A stretch of 53,646 bases of DNA from an uncultured Solirubrobacterales bacterium (GTDB lineage: Bacteria > Actinomycetota > Thermoleophilia > Solirubrobacterales > 70-9), in assembly GCA_903939845.1 (NCBI GenBank), contig CAJAIJ010000036.1, positions 1 through 53,646 of the forward strand, written 5' to 3'. The notes beneath the pieces were generated by a model that worked only from the letters and a program-made list of their open reading frames with translations, was not told the origin of the DNA and did no database searches. The first letter of the stretch is position 1. Each line of letters begins with the position of its first letter. The position numbers were made by a program, and so were the translations under genes. Of the stretch, positions 32,257-40,760 are shown piece after piece.

Positions 32257-33987
32257 TCAACTTATCCCGAGGGCCTCTTCGAGGGAGATGGTCGGGCCGA
32301 CGAATGAGCCCTGGATCGCATCCACACCCAGATCGCTACAGAGATCTGCCGTTTCACGATCGGTCACAAACTCGGCAACGACCTCTATGTCGAGGCCCCG
32401 GGACATATCGCTGACCGCCTTGACGATCAGCCGGTCCTCATCCGAAGTCACCATCGACCGAATGAACTCGCCATCGATCTTGAGGATGTCGATCGGAAGC
32501 ATCTTCAAGTAGTAGAACCCGCCGAATCCGGCCCCGAAATCGTCGATCGCAACGCGACATCCGATCTCCTTCATCTTCTCGACGAACAGGCGCGTCCTCT
32601 CGATGTCATTGACGCAAGCCCCCTCGGTCAGCTCGATACTGAGTCGGCCGGGCTCGACCCCGGCATCGCGAAGCATGTCGGGGATCCGCTCGGGGAGATC
32701 GCATGTGTAGTCGAGGGAGGCCGCGGTCAGATTGAGCGAGACCGCGCTGGAATCATCGGGGGACGCGGCGAGCCGTTCGATGACCGTCCGAACGACCCAT
32801 TCGTCGATCTCGGCCGAAAGGCCGAACCGCTCGGCCGTGTAGAGAAAGGTCGGGGGATAGACGACACCGGCATCGGGATCGTTCATCCTGAGCAGGGCCT
32901 CGACCCTTACGACCGATCCGGTCGAGAGGCTCTTGATCGGTTGCGCCTCGAGGAAAAGCCCTCCGCCGTCGAGTGCCCGGCGTGTCCGTTCGGCCCAGGT
33001 CAGCCGCATCGACTTGCTTATGTGGGGATCGTTCCCGAGAGTGAAGTCGACCACGCAGTTCCTGCCGGCACGTTTGGCCGCGTAGAGGGCGGAGTCGGCC
33101 TCGGCCAGCAGATCCTTGGCCTCTACGTCGTCCCGGCCACCGAGCTGGGTGATCCCTCCGCTCGTGCTCAGGGTCACGGACCCGATGCCTTCCCTGTCGA
33201 CCTCGATCGGATTGTCCCGAAGGTGGCTGAGGATCTCGTCCGCGACGGCACGGGCCCCCTCGCCATCCGTGCCGGGAAGGAAGATCGCGAACTCATCGCC
33301 GCCCAGCCTGGCGACGACGTCGGTCTCCCTGACGAGGTCGGTCAAGATCGTTGCGAATCGCCGGAGAACCTCGTCACCGGCTGCGTGCCCTGCCGAGTCG
33401 TTGACGAGCTTGAATCTGTCGAGGTCGAAGCTGATCAACGAGGCAGCCCCTCCGTAGCGACGCTGATAGGCGACACCCTTGTCGATCTCCTCGTAGAACC
33501 TCCGGATGTTGACCAGTCCGGTCAGCGGGTCATGCTCGGCAAGGTACTGGAGCCGGGACTGGTATTCGCGGCGGTCGGAGATGTCCTGGACCTGGACCAG
33601 CCGGACGCGTCCTTCGCTTCCCTCTCTGCTCTGGGTCGGTGAAAGGGTCACCAACACCCACATCCGCGAGTGATCCGGCCGTTCGAATGTGTGCTCGAAC
33701 TCGACCTTGCCAGAAGCCCTGCCGGTTGCCCTCACGGACTCGGCACCACGTGACCACCGGTCGAGTCCGAGGAGGGTGGCGCCCTGCCCGAGCAGCTCCT
33801 GACCCGGAACGCCCGTGATCGATACCAGGGCGTCATTCACCTTGACTATCCGCTCGATGCCGTCGGAGCCGACCTCGACCACCGCGAAGCCGATCGAGGA
33901 ATCCTCGAACGAAGACCTGAAGAGGCTCAATGCCTCCCGGTCGGAGAGTCCGAGGGCCTCATCGCGTTGCTCACCGCTTTCAGCCAC
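32257..33987 (-). CDS. PAS-GGDEF-EAL cyclic-di-GMP turnover protein
   Basis: 576 residues, no transmembrane segment. A PAS domain (about 23-145) senses an unknown signal. The GGDEF diguanylate cyclase domain has an intact GGDEF (229-233) and an intact inhibitory site RETD (220-223). The EAL phosphodiesterase domain has EALLR (363-367), the Asn in SLNLTAASL, ELTE, IDDFGAGF, KIDGEF, Glu in VVAEFV and QGS. Both enzyme sites therefore look competent, so net activity depends on regulation. It lies 6 bases downstream of the glycosyltransferase gene, suggesting control of polysaccharide synthesis. Confidence 0.94.
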   Translation of the reverse strand: MAESGEQRDEALGLSDREALSLFRSSFEDSSIGFAVVEVGSDGIERIVKVNDALVSITGVPGQELLGQGATLLGLDRWSRGAESVRATGRASGKVEFEHTFERPDHSRMWVLVTLSPTQSREGSEGRVRLVQVQDISDRREYQSRLQYLAEHDPLTGLVNIRRFYEEIDKGVAYQRRYGGAASLISFDLDRFKLVNDSAGHAAGDEVLRRFATILTDLVRETDVVARLGGDEFAIFLPGTDGEGARAVADEILSHLRDNPIEVDREGIGSVTLSTSGGITQLGGRDDVEAKDLLAEADSALYAAKRAGRNCVVDFTLGNDPHISKSMRLTWAERTRRALDGGGLFLEAQPIKSLSTGSVVRVEALLRMNDPDAGVVYPPTFLYTAERFGLSAEIDEWVVRTVIERLAASPDDSSAVSLNLTAASLDYTCDLPERIPDMLRDAGVEPGRLSIELTEGACVNDIERTRLFVEKMKEIGCRVAIDDFGAGFGGFYYLKMLPIDILKIDGEFIRSMVTSDEDRLIVKAVSDMSRGLDIEVVAEFVTDRETADLCSDLGVDAIQGSFVGPTISLEEALGIS

Positions 33988-33993
33988 GGGCCC

Positions 33994-35448
33994 TCACCAC
34001 CTCCTGGGCATCCTGAAGGTCTCCTCCACATACCCGACCAGGGCGAGCGGAGACATCATCGGCTGGTAGGCGATCAGGTAGGAGATGAACCCGATCGGGT
34101 TCTTCCTGACGGTAAGGCCGGCCTCGTCGAAGGAACGTCGCTGCATCCGGAACATGAGCAGCGAAAGCATGAGGTTGATCGGGATGACGGCGAGGGTGAT
34201 TGGTCCCACGATTGCGAAGTTGCCGGTCAGGGCGAGAATGACGCCGGGCAGGAAGGCGAAGGTGTAGCAGAAGTCCATCCATGGGAACAGGCAATCGATC
34301 AGGATGCCGTGGGTCGACTTTTCGCGCCGCTTGACGATCCTCAGTCCGTAAGCCCGCAGGCTTTCGATCATCCCCCTCGCCCATCTCGAACGCTGTCGGG
34401 CGAGCTGTCGGAAATGTTCCGGGACCGTAGTGAAGGCCAGAGCGGTCGCCTCGAACGAGGTCGAGTAACCGGCGGCCATGAGGGCCCAGGTCATGACGAT
34501 GTCCTCACCGATCGAGTCGGGCCAGCCACCGACTTCCTTGACTCTGGCCGTCCGGTAGACCGAGAAGGAACCCTGGGCGACCAGAGTGGACTGCCAGATC
34601 GCCTGTGACCTCTTGATCGCCGCTATTCCGAGTTGGTAGTCCCACTCCTGGAGTCTGGTCAGCCAGTTGGTGCGTGAGTTCCGGGCCATCACGGCTCCTG
34701 CCACTGCGGCCGTCTCGTCAGTTGCCACCAGGAGGCGCCCCACGGCGCGCCTCAGGGCTTGGGGCGATGGCAGGGTGTCGGCGTCGATCGTGGCCATGAT
34801 TCCGGTATCGACTCGGGCCAGCGCTCTGTTCAGGGTGAGGGCCTTGCCGGAGTGGGGATAGGGGTGGATGGTCACCTCCCTGTCCTCGCGGTCCAGGGAG
34901 TCCCTCACCGCAGAGACGATCTGCACGGTCGCGTCGGTCGAGCCGTCGTCTGCGACTGCGATCACCAGCCTGCCTGGGTAGTCGGATGCGATCGCATACT
35001 CGAGGGTCTCGGCGATGTTCTTCTCCTCGTTGAACGCTGCGATCAGCAGGGTGACGTCGGGCCAGTCCCGATGTCCGGCGAGGTCCAACTCGGGATCGAG
35101 GCTGCGAGGCCGATCGAGCAGCAGGCTTGCGAACAGAAAGGCGTTCAGATAGCCGGGAAGGATCGCGATTCCTCCAATCACGAAGATCGAGACCGGAAGG
35201 GTTATCGATACGGCAAGGTCCTCTATCCAGGGCAGGGCGAGCCAGACCGAAAACCCGGCCCAGGCGAGTCCGACGATTACCGAGAGCCAGAACCTGAAAT
35301 CGAGAACGAGGTAAGGCAGCTTCCTGCCGAGGAAGGTCGTCGGACTCTGGGCCGACGGGGTCTCTATCCCCGCGGCTTTTGAGGGAACTGCGTTGAGCGA
35401 TTCAAGTCCGGGAATCCGGTCCCCTACCGGGCGGCCAATCCCGGCCAC
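33994..35448 (-). CDS. Membrane family-2 glycosyltransferase (PgaC/BcsA-like)
   Basis: About 484 residues. Two N-terminal helices precede the GT-A domain with LLIAAFNEEKNI, ADDGSTD, IDADT (DxD-type), GED and QRSRWARG (the Q-x2-RW product-gate motif), followed by at least three C-terminal helices. This is the arrangement of processive synthases of beta-linked polysaccharides. The start is uncertain: I chose GTG 35448, downstream of a TATGTT hexamer at 35493-35488; the frame is open to 35640. No PilZ domain is visible, so any c-di-GMP effect would need another receptor. Confidence 0.88.
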   Translation of the reverse strand: MAGIGRPVGDRIPGLESLNAVPSKAAGIETPSAQSPTTFLGRKLPYLVLDFRFWLSVIVGLAWAGFSVWLALPWIEDLAVSITLPVSIFVIGGIAILPGYLNAFLFASLLLDRPRSLDPELDLAGHRDWPDVTLLIAAFNEEKNIAETLEYAIASDYPGRLVIAVADDGSTDATVQIVSAVRDSLDREDREVTIHPYPHSGKALTLNRALARVDTGIMATIDADTLPSPQALRRAVGRLLVATDETAAVAGAVMARNSRTNWLTRLQEWDYQLGIAAIKRSQAIWQSTLVAQGSFSVYRTARVKEVGGWPDSIGEDIVMTWALMAAGYSTSFEATALAFTTVPEHFRQLARQRSRWARGMIESLRAYGLRIVKRREKSTHGILIDCLFPWMDFCYTFAFLPGVILALTGNFAIVGPITLAVIPINLMLSLLMFRMQRRSFDEAGLTVRKNPIGFISYLIAYQPMMSPLALVGYVEETFRMPRRW

Positions 35449-35487
35449 CCCATCTAGAGGCCCGAAGGAATTCGGACCTGCTCCAAC

Positions 35488-35493
35488 AACATA
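35488..35493 (-). promoter_or_regulatory. Possible -10 element of the glycosyltransferase/GGDEF-EAL pair
   Basis: TATGTT on the minus strand within an AT-richer patch, about 40 bases before the chosen GTG. The 176-base gap to the methyltransferase gene also holds GC-rich inverted repeats (35520-35534 and 35571-35598) without T tracts. Confidence 0.35.
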
Positions 35494-35624
35494 ACAGCCG
35501 TACCAAAGTTGCTGTCCATCCCGGAAGCTCCGGGTGGAAACCGGCGTCGAAGGAAGTGTTGAACCCGATACCCCGGGGCCGTGAGCAGGGTCCCCGGGTG
35601 AATCTGGACAACAGGTGTCAAGCC

Positions 35625-36257
35625 TCAGAGCATCTGCCATGGGGCCGGACGGCGAGCGACGAGCTGCACCACCGCTCCGGCACCGGTGTGACCCCGGCCC
35701 TCGAGGACGTCCCGATCGATCTCTCGGGCCAGAACCAGGTCGAGGCCGGCGACTTCGCCCTGAAGGGTGGAAAGGTCGAAGAGGCGCGAAGAGTCAGGTG
35801 GCCCGCCGGTATCGCGTTCGGCCTGTTCCGGACGGTAGGCCTCGAGGATCAGGGTTCCTCCGGGCTTGAGGGAACGGGGGAGCCTGGTGTGGAGATCCCG
35901 CCGGACTTCGGGAGGCAGATGGGCAAAGATCGAGACGATCAGGTCCCATCGATCCGAACCGAGGTCGAATTCGGCCAGGTCGGCGGTGATCACCTCCACC
36001 TCCACCTCGCGTTTGGCCGCCAGCACCCGTGCCTTCTCCGATCCCCGGGCCGAGATGTCGACGGCCGTAACCTCGAAACCCCGCCCGGCGAGGAACACCG
36101 AGTTCCTCCCTTCCCCATCGGCCAGGCAGAGCGCAGCCCCGGGGATGACCCCTTCTGTTTGCTCCACCAGGAAGTCGTTCGGTTCTGTCCCGTAGAGGTA
36201 TTCCCCGGCCGAATACCGATCGTCCCAAGCCTGACCGTCCGCTGATCGCTCCGACAT
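35625..36257 (-). CDS. SAM-dependent methyltransferase (TehB/thiopurine-type)
   Basis: 210 residues of a class I methyltransferase. WDDRYSAGEYLYGTEPNDFLVE is the typical N-terminal lid of the TehB/UbiE-like group; the SAM-binding motif I is degenerate, ADGEGRNSVFLAGRG (GEGRN where related proteins also have it), followed by VTAVDIS and the motif around WDLIVSIFAHLPP. Members act on tellurite, thiopurines or unknown small molecules. ATG 36257 is preceded by AAAAAGG. Monocistronic and divergent from the aminotransferase gene. Confidence 0.88.
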   Translation of the reverse strand: MSERSADGQAWDDRYSAGEYLYGTEPNDFLVEQTEGVIPGAALCLADGEGRNSVFLAGRGFEVTAVDISARGSEKARVLAAKREVEVEVITADLAEFDLGSDRWDLIVSIFAHLPPEVRRDLHTRLPRSLKPGGTLILEAYRPEQAERDTGGPPDSSRLFDLSTLQGEVAGLDLVLAREIDRDVLEGRGHTGAGAVVQLVARRPAPWQML

Positions 36258-36358
36258 CGGGGCCTTTTTACCGAATTCCGAGCGCCTTCGGTACGTGCCG
36301 GATCGCCTTTCTTGTCCCTTCGAGTCGGGAAATCCCTCCGCTCGACCCCGCGGGGCGA

Positions 36359-36364
36359 TAGCTT
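36359..36364 (+). promoter_or_regulatory. Possible -10 element of the class-III aminotransferase gene
   Basis: TAGCTT, with an inferred 5' leader of about 58 bases. A strong AAGGAGGA at 36411-36418 precedes the ATG at 36429 by 10 bases, so this is a leadered gene, unlike many neighbours. Confidence 0.4.
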
Positions 36365-36428
36365 GTAAGAAGTCTCGAAGCTCGCAAGCGACCCGGCCCG
36401 ATTGGCCGTGAAGGAGGACTTCTTTCCG

Positions 36429-37817
36429 ATGAGCACCGCGACAACACCCGGTCTGGACCGCACCAGGATCAAGGAACTCACCCTCAGGGAGGAAGAGGCC
36501 CTGAACGCCCGGACCAGGAAGTCGGGCGAGATGTTCGAGGCCGCGAAGAAGCACCTCTCCGGTGGCGTCGCCAGCTCGTATCAGCTTCGCGAACCCTGGC
36601 CCATCTACATGGAGCGGGGAGTCGGACCAAAGGTCTGGGACGTCGACGGAAACGAGATGTACGACTTCCACAACGGTTTCGGATCGATGGTCCAGGGCCA
36701 TGCCAATCAGGCGATCGGCGACGCAGTCATGGAGCGATATGGAATGGGCACCCACTTCGCCGCACCGACCGAGGACGCGATCGCGGTGGGCGATGAGCTT
36801 GCCCGTCGCTGGGGTCTGCCGAAGTGGCGATACACGAACTCCGGTTCGGAGGCGACCATGGATGCGATCAGGATCGCCCGCGGGCACACGGGGCGCGATG
36901 ACGTAGTCAAGATCTTCGGCTCCTATCACGGACACCACGACACGGTGATGGTCTCGATCGGGGTGGAGTACGACCAGATCGGCAACCACGAGGACATGGC
37001 TTCCCTTCCCTACGGTGCCGGCATTCCCCAGGCAATCGTCGACCAGGTCGTGGCCGTTCCTTTCAACGATGCAGGTGCGATGGAGCGCCGTCTGATCAGG
37101 ATGAAGGACGAGGGCCGACTTCCGGCCTGCGTGATCATGGAGGCCGCGATGATGAACCTCGGTGTGGTCCTGCCGGAGCCCGGGTACCTCGAGGAGGTAA
37201 GGCGGATCACCAGGGAGATGGGGATCGTCCTGATCTTCGACGAGGTCAAGACCGGCCTGACCATTGCACCCGGAGGTGCGGTCGAGAAGTTCGGGGTAGA
37301 ACCCGACCTCGTGACCCTCGCCAAGGCACTCGGCGGTGGCTTCCCGGTCGGGGCGATCGGAGGTACTGAAGAGGTCATGGCCTGTGTCGCGGACGGCTCG
37401 GTCTACCAGGTGGGCACCTACAACGGAAACCCGCTCTGCATGGCCGCCGCTCGGGCCAACCTCGAGAAGGTGATGACGCCGGAGGCCTATGTGACTTTGG
37501 ACCGGCTGAACGACCGGATCCTCACGGGATGCACCGAGGTGATCGAGAAGCACAACCTGTCCGGCTATGCGGTCGGGATCGGGTCCAAGGGGTGCGTGAC
37601 CTTCTCGCCGACGAAGATCATCGACTACGAAACCTTCAAGGCCAACCAGGACGCGGAGCTCTGCGATCTGGCCTGGCTGTTCAACATGAACCGGGGGATC
37701 TTCATGACTCCGGGTCGCGAAGAGGAATGGACCCTCTCGGTCACCCATACCGACGAAGCGGTCGACCGTTACGTCGAGGTGTTCGAGGAGATGGCCTTCG
37801 AACTGATGAGGCCCTGA
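36429..37817 (+). CDS. Class-III PLP aminotransferase, glutamate-1-semialdehyde aminomutase-like
   Basis: 462 residues of fold-type I. Visible are GGVASSYQ, NSGSEATMDAIRIAR (phosphate-binding turn), YHGHHD, IFDEVKTGL (PLP ring Asp) and the Schiff-base Lys in TLAKALGGGFPVGAIGG. Sequence style fits HemL relatives that act as beta-amino-acid or omega aminotransferases; the 40-residue N-terminal extension is longer than in typical HemL, and no other heme genes are near. The strong Shine-Dalgarno sequence fixes the ATG at 36429 rather than the in-frame start at 36402. Confidence 0.88.
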   Translation: MSTATTPGLDRTRIKELTLREEEALNARTRKSGEMFEAAKKHLSGGVASSYQLREPWPIYMERGVGPKVWDVDGNEMYDFHNGFGSMVQGHANQAIGDAVMERYGMGTHFAAPTEDAIAVGDELARRWGLPKWRYTNSGSEATMDAIRIARGHTGRDDVVKIFGSYHGHHDTVMVSIGVEYDQIGNHEDMASLPYGAGIPQAIVDQVVAVPFNDAGAMERRLIRMKDEGRLPACVIMEAAMMNLGVVLPEPGYLEEVRRITREMGIVLIFDEVKTGLTIAPGGAVEKFGVEPDLVTLAKALGGGFPVGAIGGTEEVMACVADGSVYQVGTYNGNPLCMAAARANLEKVMTPEAYVTLDRLNDRILTGCTEVIEKHNLSGYAVGIGSKGCVTFSPTKIIDYETFKANQDAELCDLAWLFNMNRGIFMTPGREEEWTLSVTHTDEAVDRYVEVFEEMAFELMRP

Positions 37818-37833
37818 CGCCCGTCGCCCGGGC

Positions 37834-38007
37834 TCAGAAGACGAGCAGGACCAGGCCGAGGACCAGAAGGACGGCAAGGAGGCCGGCGATGACCTTGACC
37901 AGCTGGCCCGAGAGCAGGACATCGGGCTTTCCGGTGGCGTCGTTGTCGATCCCGAGCTCTTTCATCTCCTCGGCAATCTCTTCTTCTGTCTCGGGGGGCT
38001 TCTCCAT
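37834..38007 (-). CDS. 57-residue membrane protein
   Basis: An acidic N-terminal half (EKPPETEEEIAEEMKELGID) and one C-terminal transmembrane helix of Leu/Val (about 38-57) ending directly at the stop codon, i.e. a tail-anchor topology. ATG 38007 lies 6 bases after TATGGT, the same leaderless geometry as larger genes here, which supports that it is real. No family recognised. It converges with the aminotransferase gene and diverges from the DUF6328-like gene. Confidence 0.7.
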   Translation of the reverse strand: MEKPPETEEEIAEEMKELGIDNDATGKPDVLLSGQLVKVIAGLLAVLLVLGLVLLVF

Positions 38008-38013
38008 GCCGAC

Positions 38014-38019
38014 ACCATA
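38014..38019 (-). promoter_or_regulatory. -10 element of the 57-residue protein gene (leaderless)
   Basis: TATGGT, then 6 bases, then ATG 38007. The hexamer lies in the palindrome CCATATGG, so a plus-strand promoter could share it. Confidence 0.5.
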
Positions 38020-38052
38020 TGGCAGGGAAGCGTGAGTCGGCAGGAGAGCGAG

Positions 38053-38535
38053 ATGCCGGACCTCGATTCAAGTGGCCTCGAGGTCGAGGAAAAGGTCAGG
38101 CTGGACCGGAATCTGGCCGAGTTGCTGCAGGAGTTGAGGCTTGCCATTCCGGGGGTGACCGTCCTGTTCGGCTTTCTGCTTGCCCTCCCCTTCCAGTCCC
38201 GATTCCCCGAGGTAACCTCCTTCCAGGAGGCGGTCTACTTCGCGACGCTGCTCTTGACGGCGCTGTCGGCGATTCTCCTGATCTCGCCTACCGCCTACCA
38301 CCGACTCACCTTCAGGCACCGGATGAAGGGACACCTGGTTCCCCTTGCGAACCGCCTCGCGATCGCCGGACTGATGGCCCTGGGTCTCGCAATCACGGGT
38401 GTGGTCGTGCTGGTGACCGACTTCCTCTACGGACCCCTGACCACTGTTCTGGTCGGGGGCCTCTGCGGAGCCCTGTTTTTGATGTTGTGGCTGATACTTC
38501 CGGTTGCCGCCCGAATCGAGGAGGATTCCGACTGA
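38053..38535 (+). CDS. DUF6328-like four-helix membrane protein
   Basis: 160 residues. A conserved cytoplasmic lead-in (RLDRNLAELLQELRLAIPGVTVLFGFLLALPF) precedes four transmembrane helices; an AYHRLTFR loop lies between the second and third. I recall this pattern as DUF6328, a family of unknown function with frequent actinobacterial members. ATG 38053 is chosen because AGGAG lies 7 bases upstream; an in-frame GTG at 38032 is the alternative. Confidence 0.82.
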   Translation: MPDLDSSGLEVEEKVRLDRNLAELLQELRLAIPGVTVLFGFLLALPFQSRFPEVTSFQEAVYFATLLLTALSAILLISPTAYHRLTFRHRMKGHLVPLANRLAIAGLMALGLAITGVVVLVTDFLYGPLTTVLVGGLCGALFLMLWLILPVAARIEEDSD

Positions 38536-38537
38536 CC

Positions 38538-38816
38538 ATGGCTCCGATGGGCGATGAAGACGTCGAACGTTGGCTGTCGGCGATCGAACCGAGACCGGCT
38601 CCCGGTAGCCGAATCGAGGTGATCTACCTGGCTCACGAGGTCGCTGAGAGCGGCCTCGATCTGAACCGGGTCCGGATCTGGTTCGAGGACAAGGGGGGCT
38701 GGGGTTTCCTCGACGGGGTGCCCGAGCCCTACTTCGAGATCGTTCGGGAAAAGGCCCCGTCCTATGACCCGAATGCCCTCACCTACGCGGAGCACATGAC
38801 GAACGAGCAGCCCTAG
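38538..38816 (+). CDS. Hypothetical 92-residue soluble protein
   Basis: No family recognised. The sequence is acidic with clear secondary-structure potential (EDVERWLSAIEP, SRIEVIYLAHEVAES, NRVRIWFEDKGGWGFLDG). It starts 2 bases after the DUF6328-like stop, so the two are likely cotranscribed. Its TAG stop shares a CTAG with the alkyl sulfatase stop on the opposite strand. Confidence 0.7.
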   Translation: MAPMGDEDVERWLSAIEPRPAPGSRIEVIYLAHEVAESGLDLNRVRIWFEDKGGWGFLDGVPEPYFEIVREKAPSYDPNALTYAEHMTNEQP

Positions 38817-40717
38817 GGCTCGACGACCGCAAACCAGGGGCTGAAGCTGTCCATCCGGTCGAACACAGCAAGCCACGGCCCGGGGTCAGGGTCGGCCGTG
38901 ACCGCACCGGAATCGAACGCAGCCGCCGGCTCGGTGACTCCCGAGACGATGTCATCGAGGGTCGATCGATCCATCGTCACCGCGGCGTCGGGTGAGCCGA
39001 CCGGTGGGCGTCCAGTGTGGTTGAGGACTCCGTTCACGACCCTGAGAGTCGCCTCGTCGCCAGTGTCGCGAAGGACGAGATGGATGGTGAGGTCGAGATC
39101 TTCGGACTCCCTTCCGTTCAGCCTGACCGCCAGGTAGTCGAGCATCCGGGGAAGGGGCAACGCCTTGATCGAGTCCGGACTGGCGCTCTCTTGCATTCCC
39201 GGGATGTCGGGGGTTCCGAACCGCAGTTCCTGGGCTGCGGTCAGGTAGGCATTCCTCCAAGTGGCCGACTCGGTCTGGTAGGCAAGCTGCTCCATGGCAT
39301 CGGCCGAGAGTTCCCTGGCCTCCCGGTTGTCCGGCTCGGCGAAGACGACGTGGTCGAGCACCTGTGCTACCCAGCGATACTCGCCGGCGTCGAAGGCCTC
39401 ACGGGCCCGCTCGATGACCGCCTCCGCCCCTCCCATGTATTCCACATAGCGTCGGGCAGCTTCGACCGGGGTAAGAGGATGAAGCCGGGCCGGGTTCCCG
39501 TCGAACCACCCGAGGTATCTGGTGTAGGTCGCCTTGACGTTGTGGCTCACAGTTCCGTAGTACTCCCGGACGGCCCAGTGATCGGCCAGCTTCTCGGGAA
39601 AACGGATCTCCTCGGCTGCCTCGATCGGGGTGAGGCCATGGTTGGCGAGCCTCAGGGTTTCGTCGTTGATGTAGCGGTAGGCGTCCCGTCCGAGAGCGAG
39701 CATCTCCTGGATTCGCTCGCTTCCCCAGACCGGCCAGTGGTGCATGCCGTACATGACCTCGGCCTCTCCGCCCCACCTCTCGAGGGTCTCGTTCAGGTAG
39801 TGGGACCACGCCCTCGGATCCCTCACCTGAGCGCCCCTGATCGGGTAGGTGTTGTGGAGCGTGTGCAGACAGTTCTCGGCCGCGGTGAGCGCCTTCAGCT
39901 CGGGTAGATACCAGTGCATCTCTGCCGGAGCTTCGGTGTCCGGGGTCAGCATGAAGTCGAAGGTGAGGCCGTCAATCTCGACCGGGCCGTTCGACGTGAT
40001 CTCCTCGGTCGGCGGAATCAGGGTGATCGTCCCGAGCGAGATCGCACTCCCGATCCCTACCCCTACCGTGCCCTTCTCATCGGGCGCCAGCAGGGGTCCG
40101 AACTGGTACATCGCCCTTCGAGTCATCGCGTTTCCGGCGACCACGTTCTCGGAGACCGCTGCATCGAGGAAGCCCTCCGGGGCGATGATCCGGACCTTCC
40201 CGGCCTTGACGTCTGCTTCGTCGACGACGCCCCTCACGCCGCCATAGTGGTCCACGTGGCTGTGTGAGTGAACGACTGCCACGACCGGCCGCTCCGGTCT
40301 GTGTTCGAAGTAGAGGTCCAGTGCCGCCCTTGCAGTCTCGGCCGAGATCAGAGGGTCTACGACGATCAGGCCGGTGTCACCCTCGATGATCGTCAGGTTC
40401 GAGAGATCGATGTTTCGAACCTGGTAGACGCGGTCACAGACTTCGAACAGTCCGCCTCTGGCAACCAGGCCAGCCTGTCGCCACAGTCCAGGGTGGACGG
40501 TGTCGGGGGCCTTGCCCTGTACGAACGAAAGCCGATGGGGGTCGTAGACGAACTGGTCGTCAGCACCGGTGACGGGTCCTTCGGGGAGCGGTGCCAGGAA
40601 TCCCCGGGCGGCCTCCTCCAGGTCGCGCTCGTCGGACCATGGCAGGCAGGAATGCGCCTCCTGCTGCTTCGCCCGTGTGTGAGCGGTTGCGTCCTTCCTC
40701 TCGGTGCCCTCGTTCAT
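38813..40717 (-). CDS. Alkyl sulfatase / BDS1-like MBL hydrolase
   Basis: 634 residues, the full size of SdsA1/BDS1. The MBL domain carries HSHSHVDHYGG (HxHxDH), the metal residues in TAAENCLHTLHN, and the MHHWPVWG segment. It continues into the helical dimerisation domain (ARRYVEYMGGAEAVIERARE ... AEPDNREARELSADAMEQLAYQ) and a C-terminal SCP2-like domain. These enzymes hydrolyse primary or secondary alkyl sulfates such as dodecyl sulfate. No signal peptide is seen, unlike Pseudomonas SdsA1. AGGAAGGTGG precedes the ATG. Confidence 0.93.
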   Translation of the reverse strand: MNEGTERKDATAHTRAKQQEAHSCLPWSDERDLEEAARGFLAPLPEGPVTGADDQFVYDPHRLSFVQGKAPDTVHPGLWRQAGLVARGGLFEVCDRVYQVRNIDLSNLTIIEGDTGLIVVDPLISAETARAALDLYFEHRPERPVVAVVHSHSHVDHYGGVRGVVDEADVKAGKVRIIAPEGFLDAAVSENVVAGNAMTRRAMYQFGPLLAPDEKGTVGVGIGSAISLGTITLIPPTEEITSNGPVEIDGLTFDFMLTPDTEAPAEMHWYLPELKALTAAENCLHTLHNTYPIRGAQVRDPRAWSHYLNETLERWGGEAEVMYGMHHWPVWGSERIQEMLALGRDAYRYINDETLRLANHGLTPIEAAEEIRFPEKLADHWAVREYYGTVSHNVKATYTRYLGWFDGNPARLHPLTPVEAARRYVEYMGGAEAVIERAREAFDAGEYRWVAQVLDHVVFAEPDNREARELSADAMEQLAYQTESATWRNAYLTAAQELRFGTPDIPGMQESASPDSIKALPLPRMLDYLAVRLNGRESEDLDLTIHLVLRDTGDEATLRVVNGVLNHTGRPPVGSPDAAVTMDRSTLDDIVSGVTEPAAAFDSGAVTADPDPGPWLAVFDRMDSFSPWFAVVEP

Positions 40718-40760
40718 CCCGCAACCACCTTCCTCTCGACGTCCCCAAAGGGGCGATCTC

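Noticed and set aside
35571-35598. Terminator after the methyltransferase gene
   Set aside because: A 7-base CCCGGGG/CCCCGGG stem exists, but no T tract follows on either strand.
36258-36428. Riboswitch before the aminotransferase gene
   Set aside because: The leader has no recognisable aptamer core or terminator/anti-terminator pair; only a strong Shine-Dalgarno site is evident.
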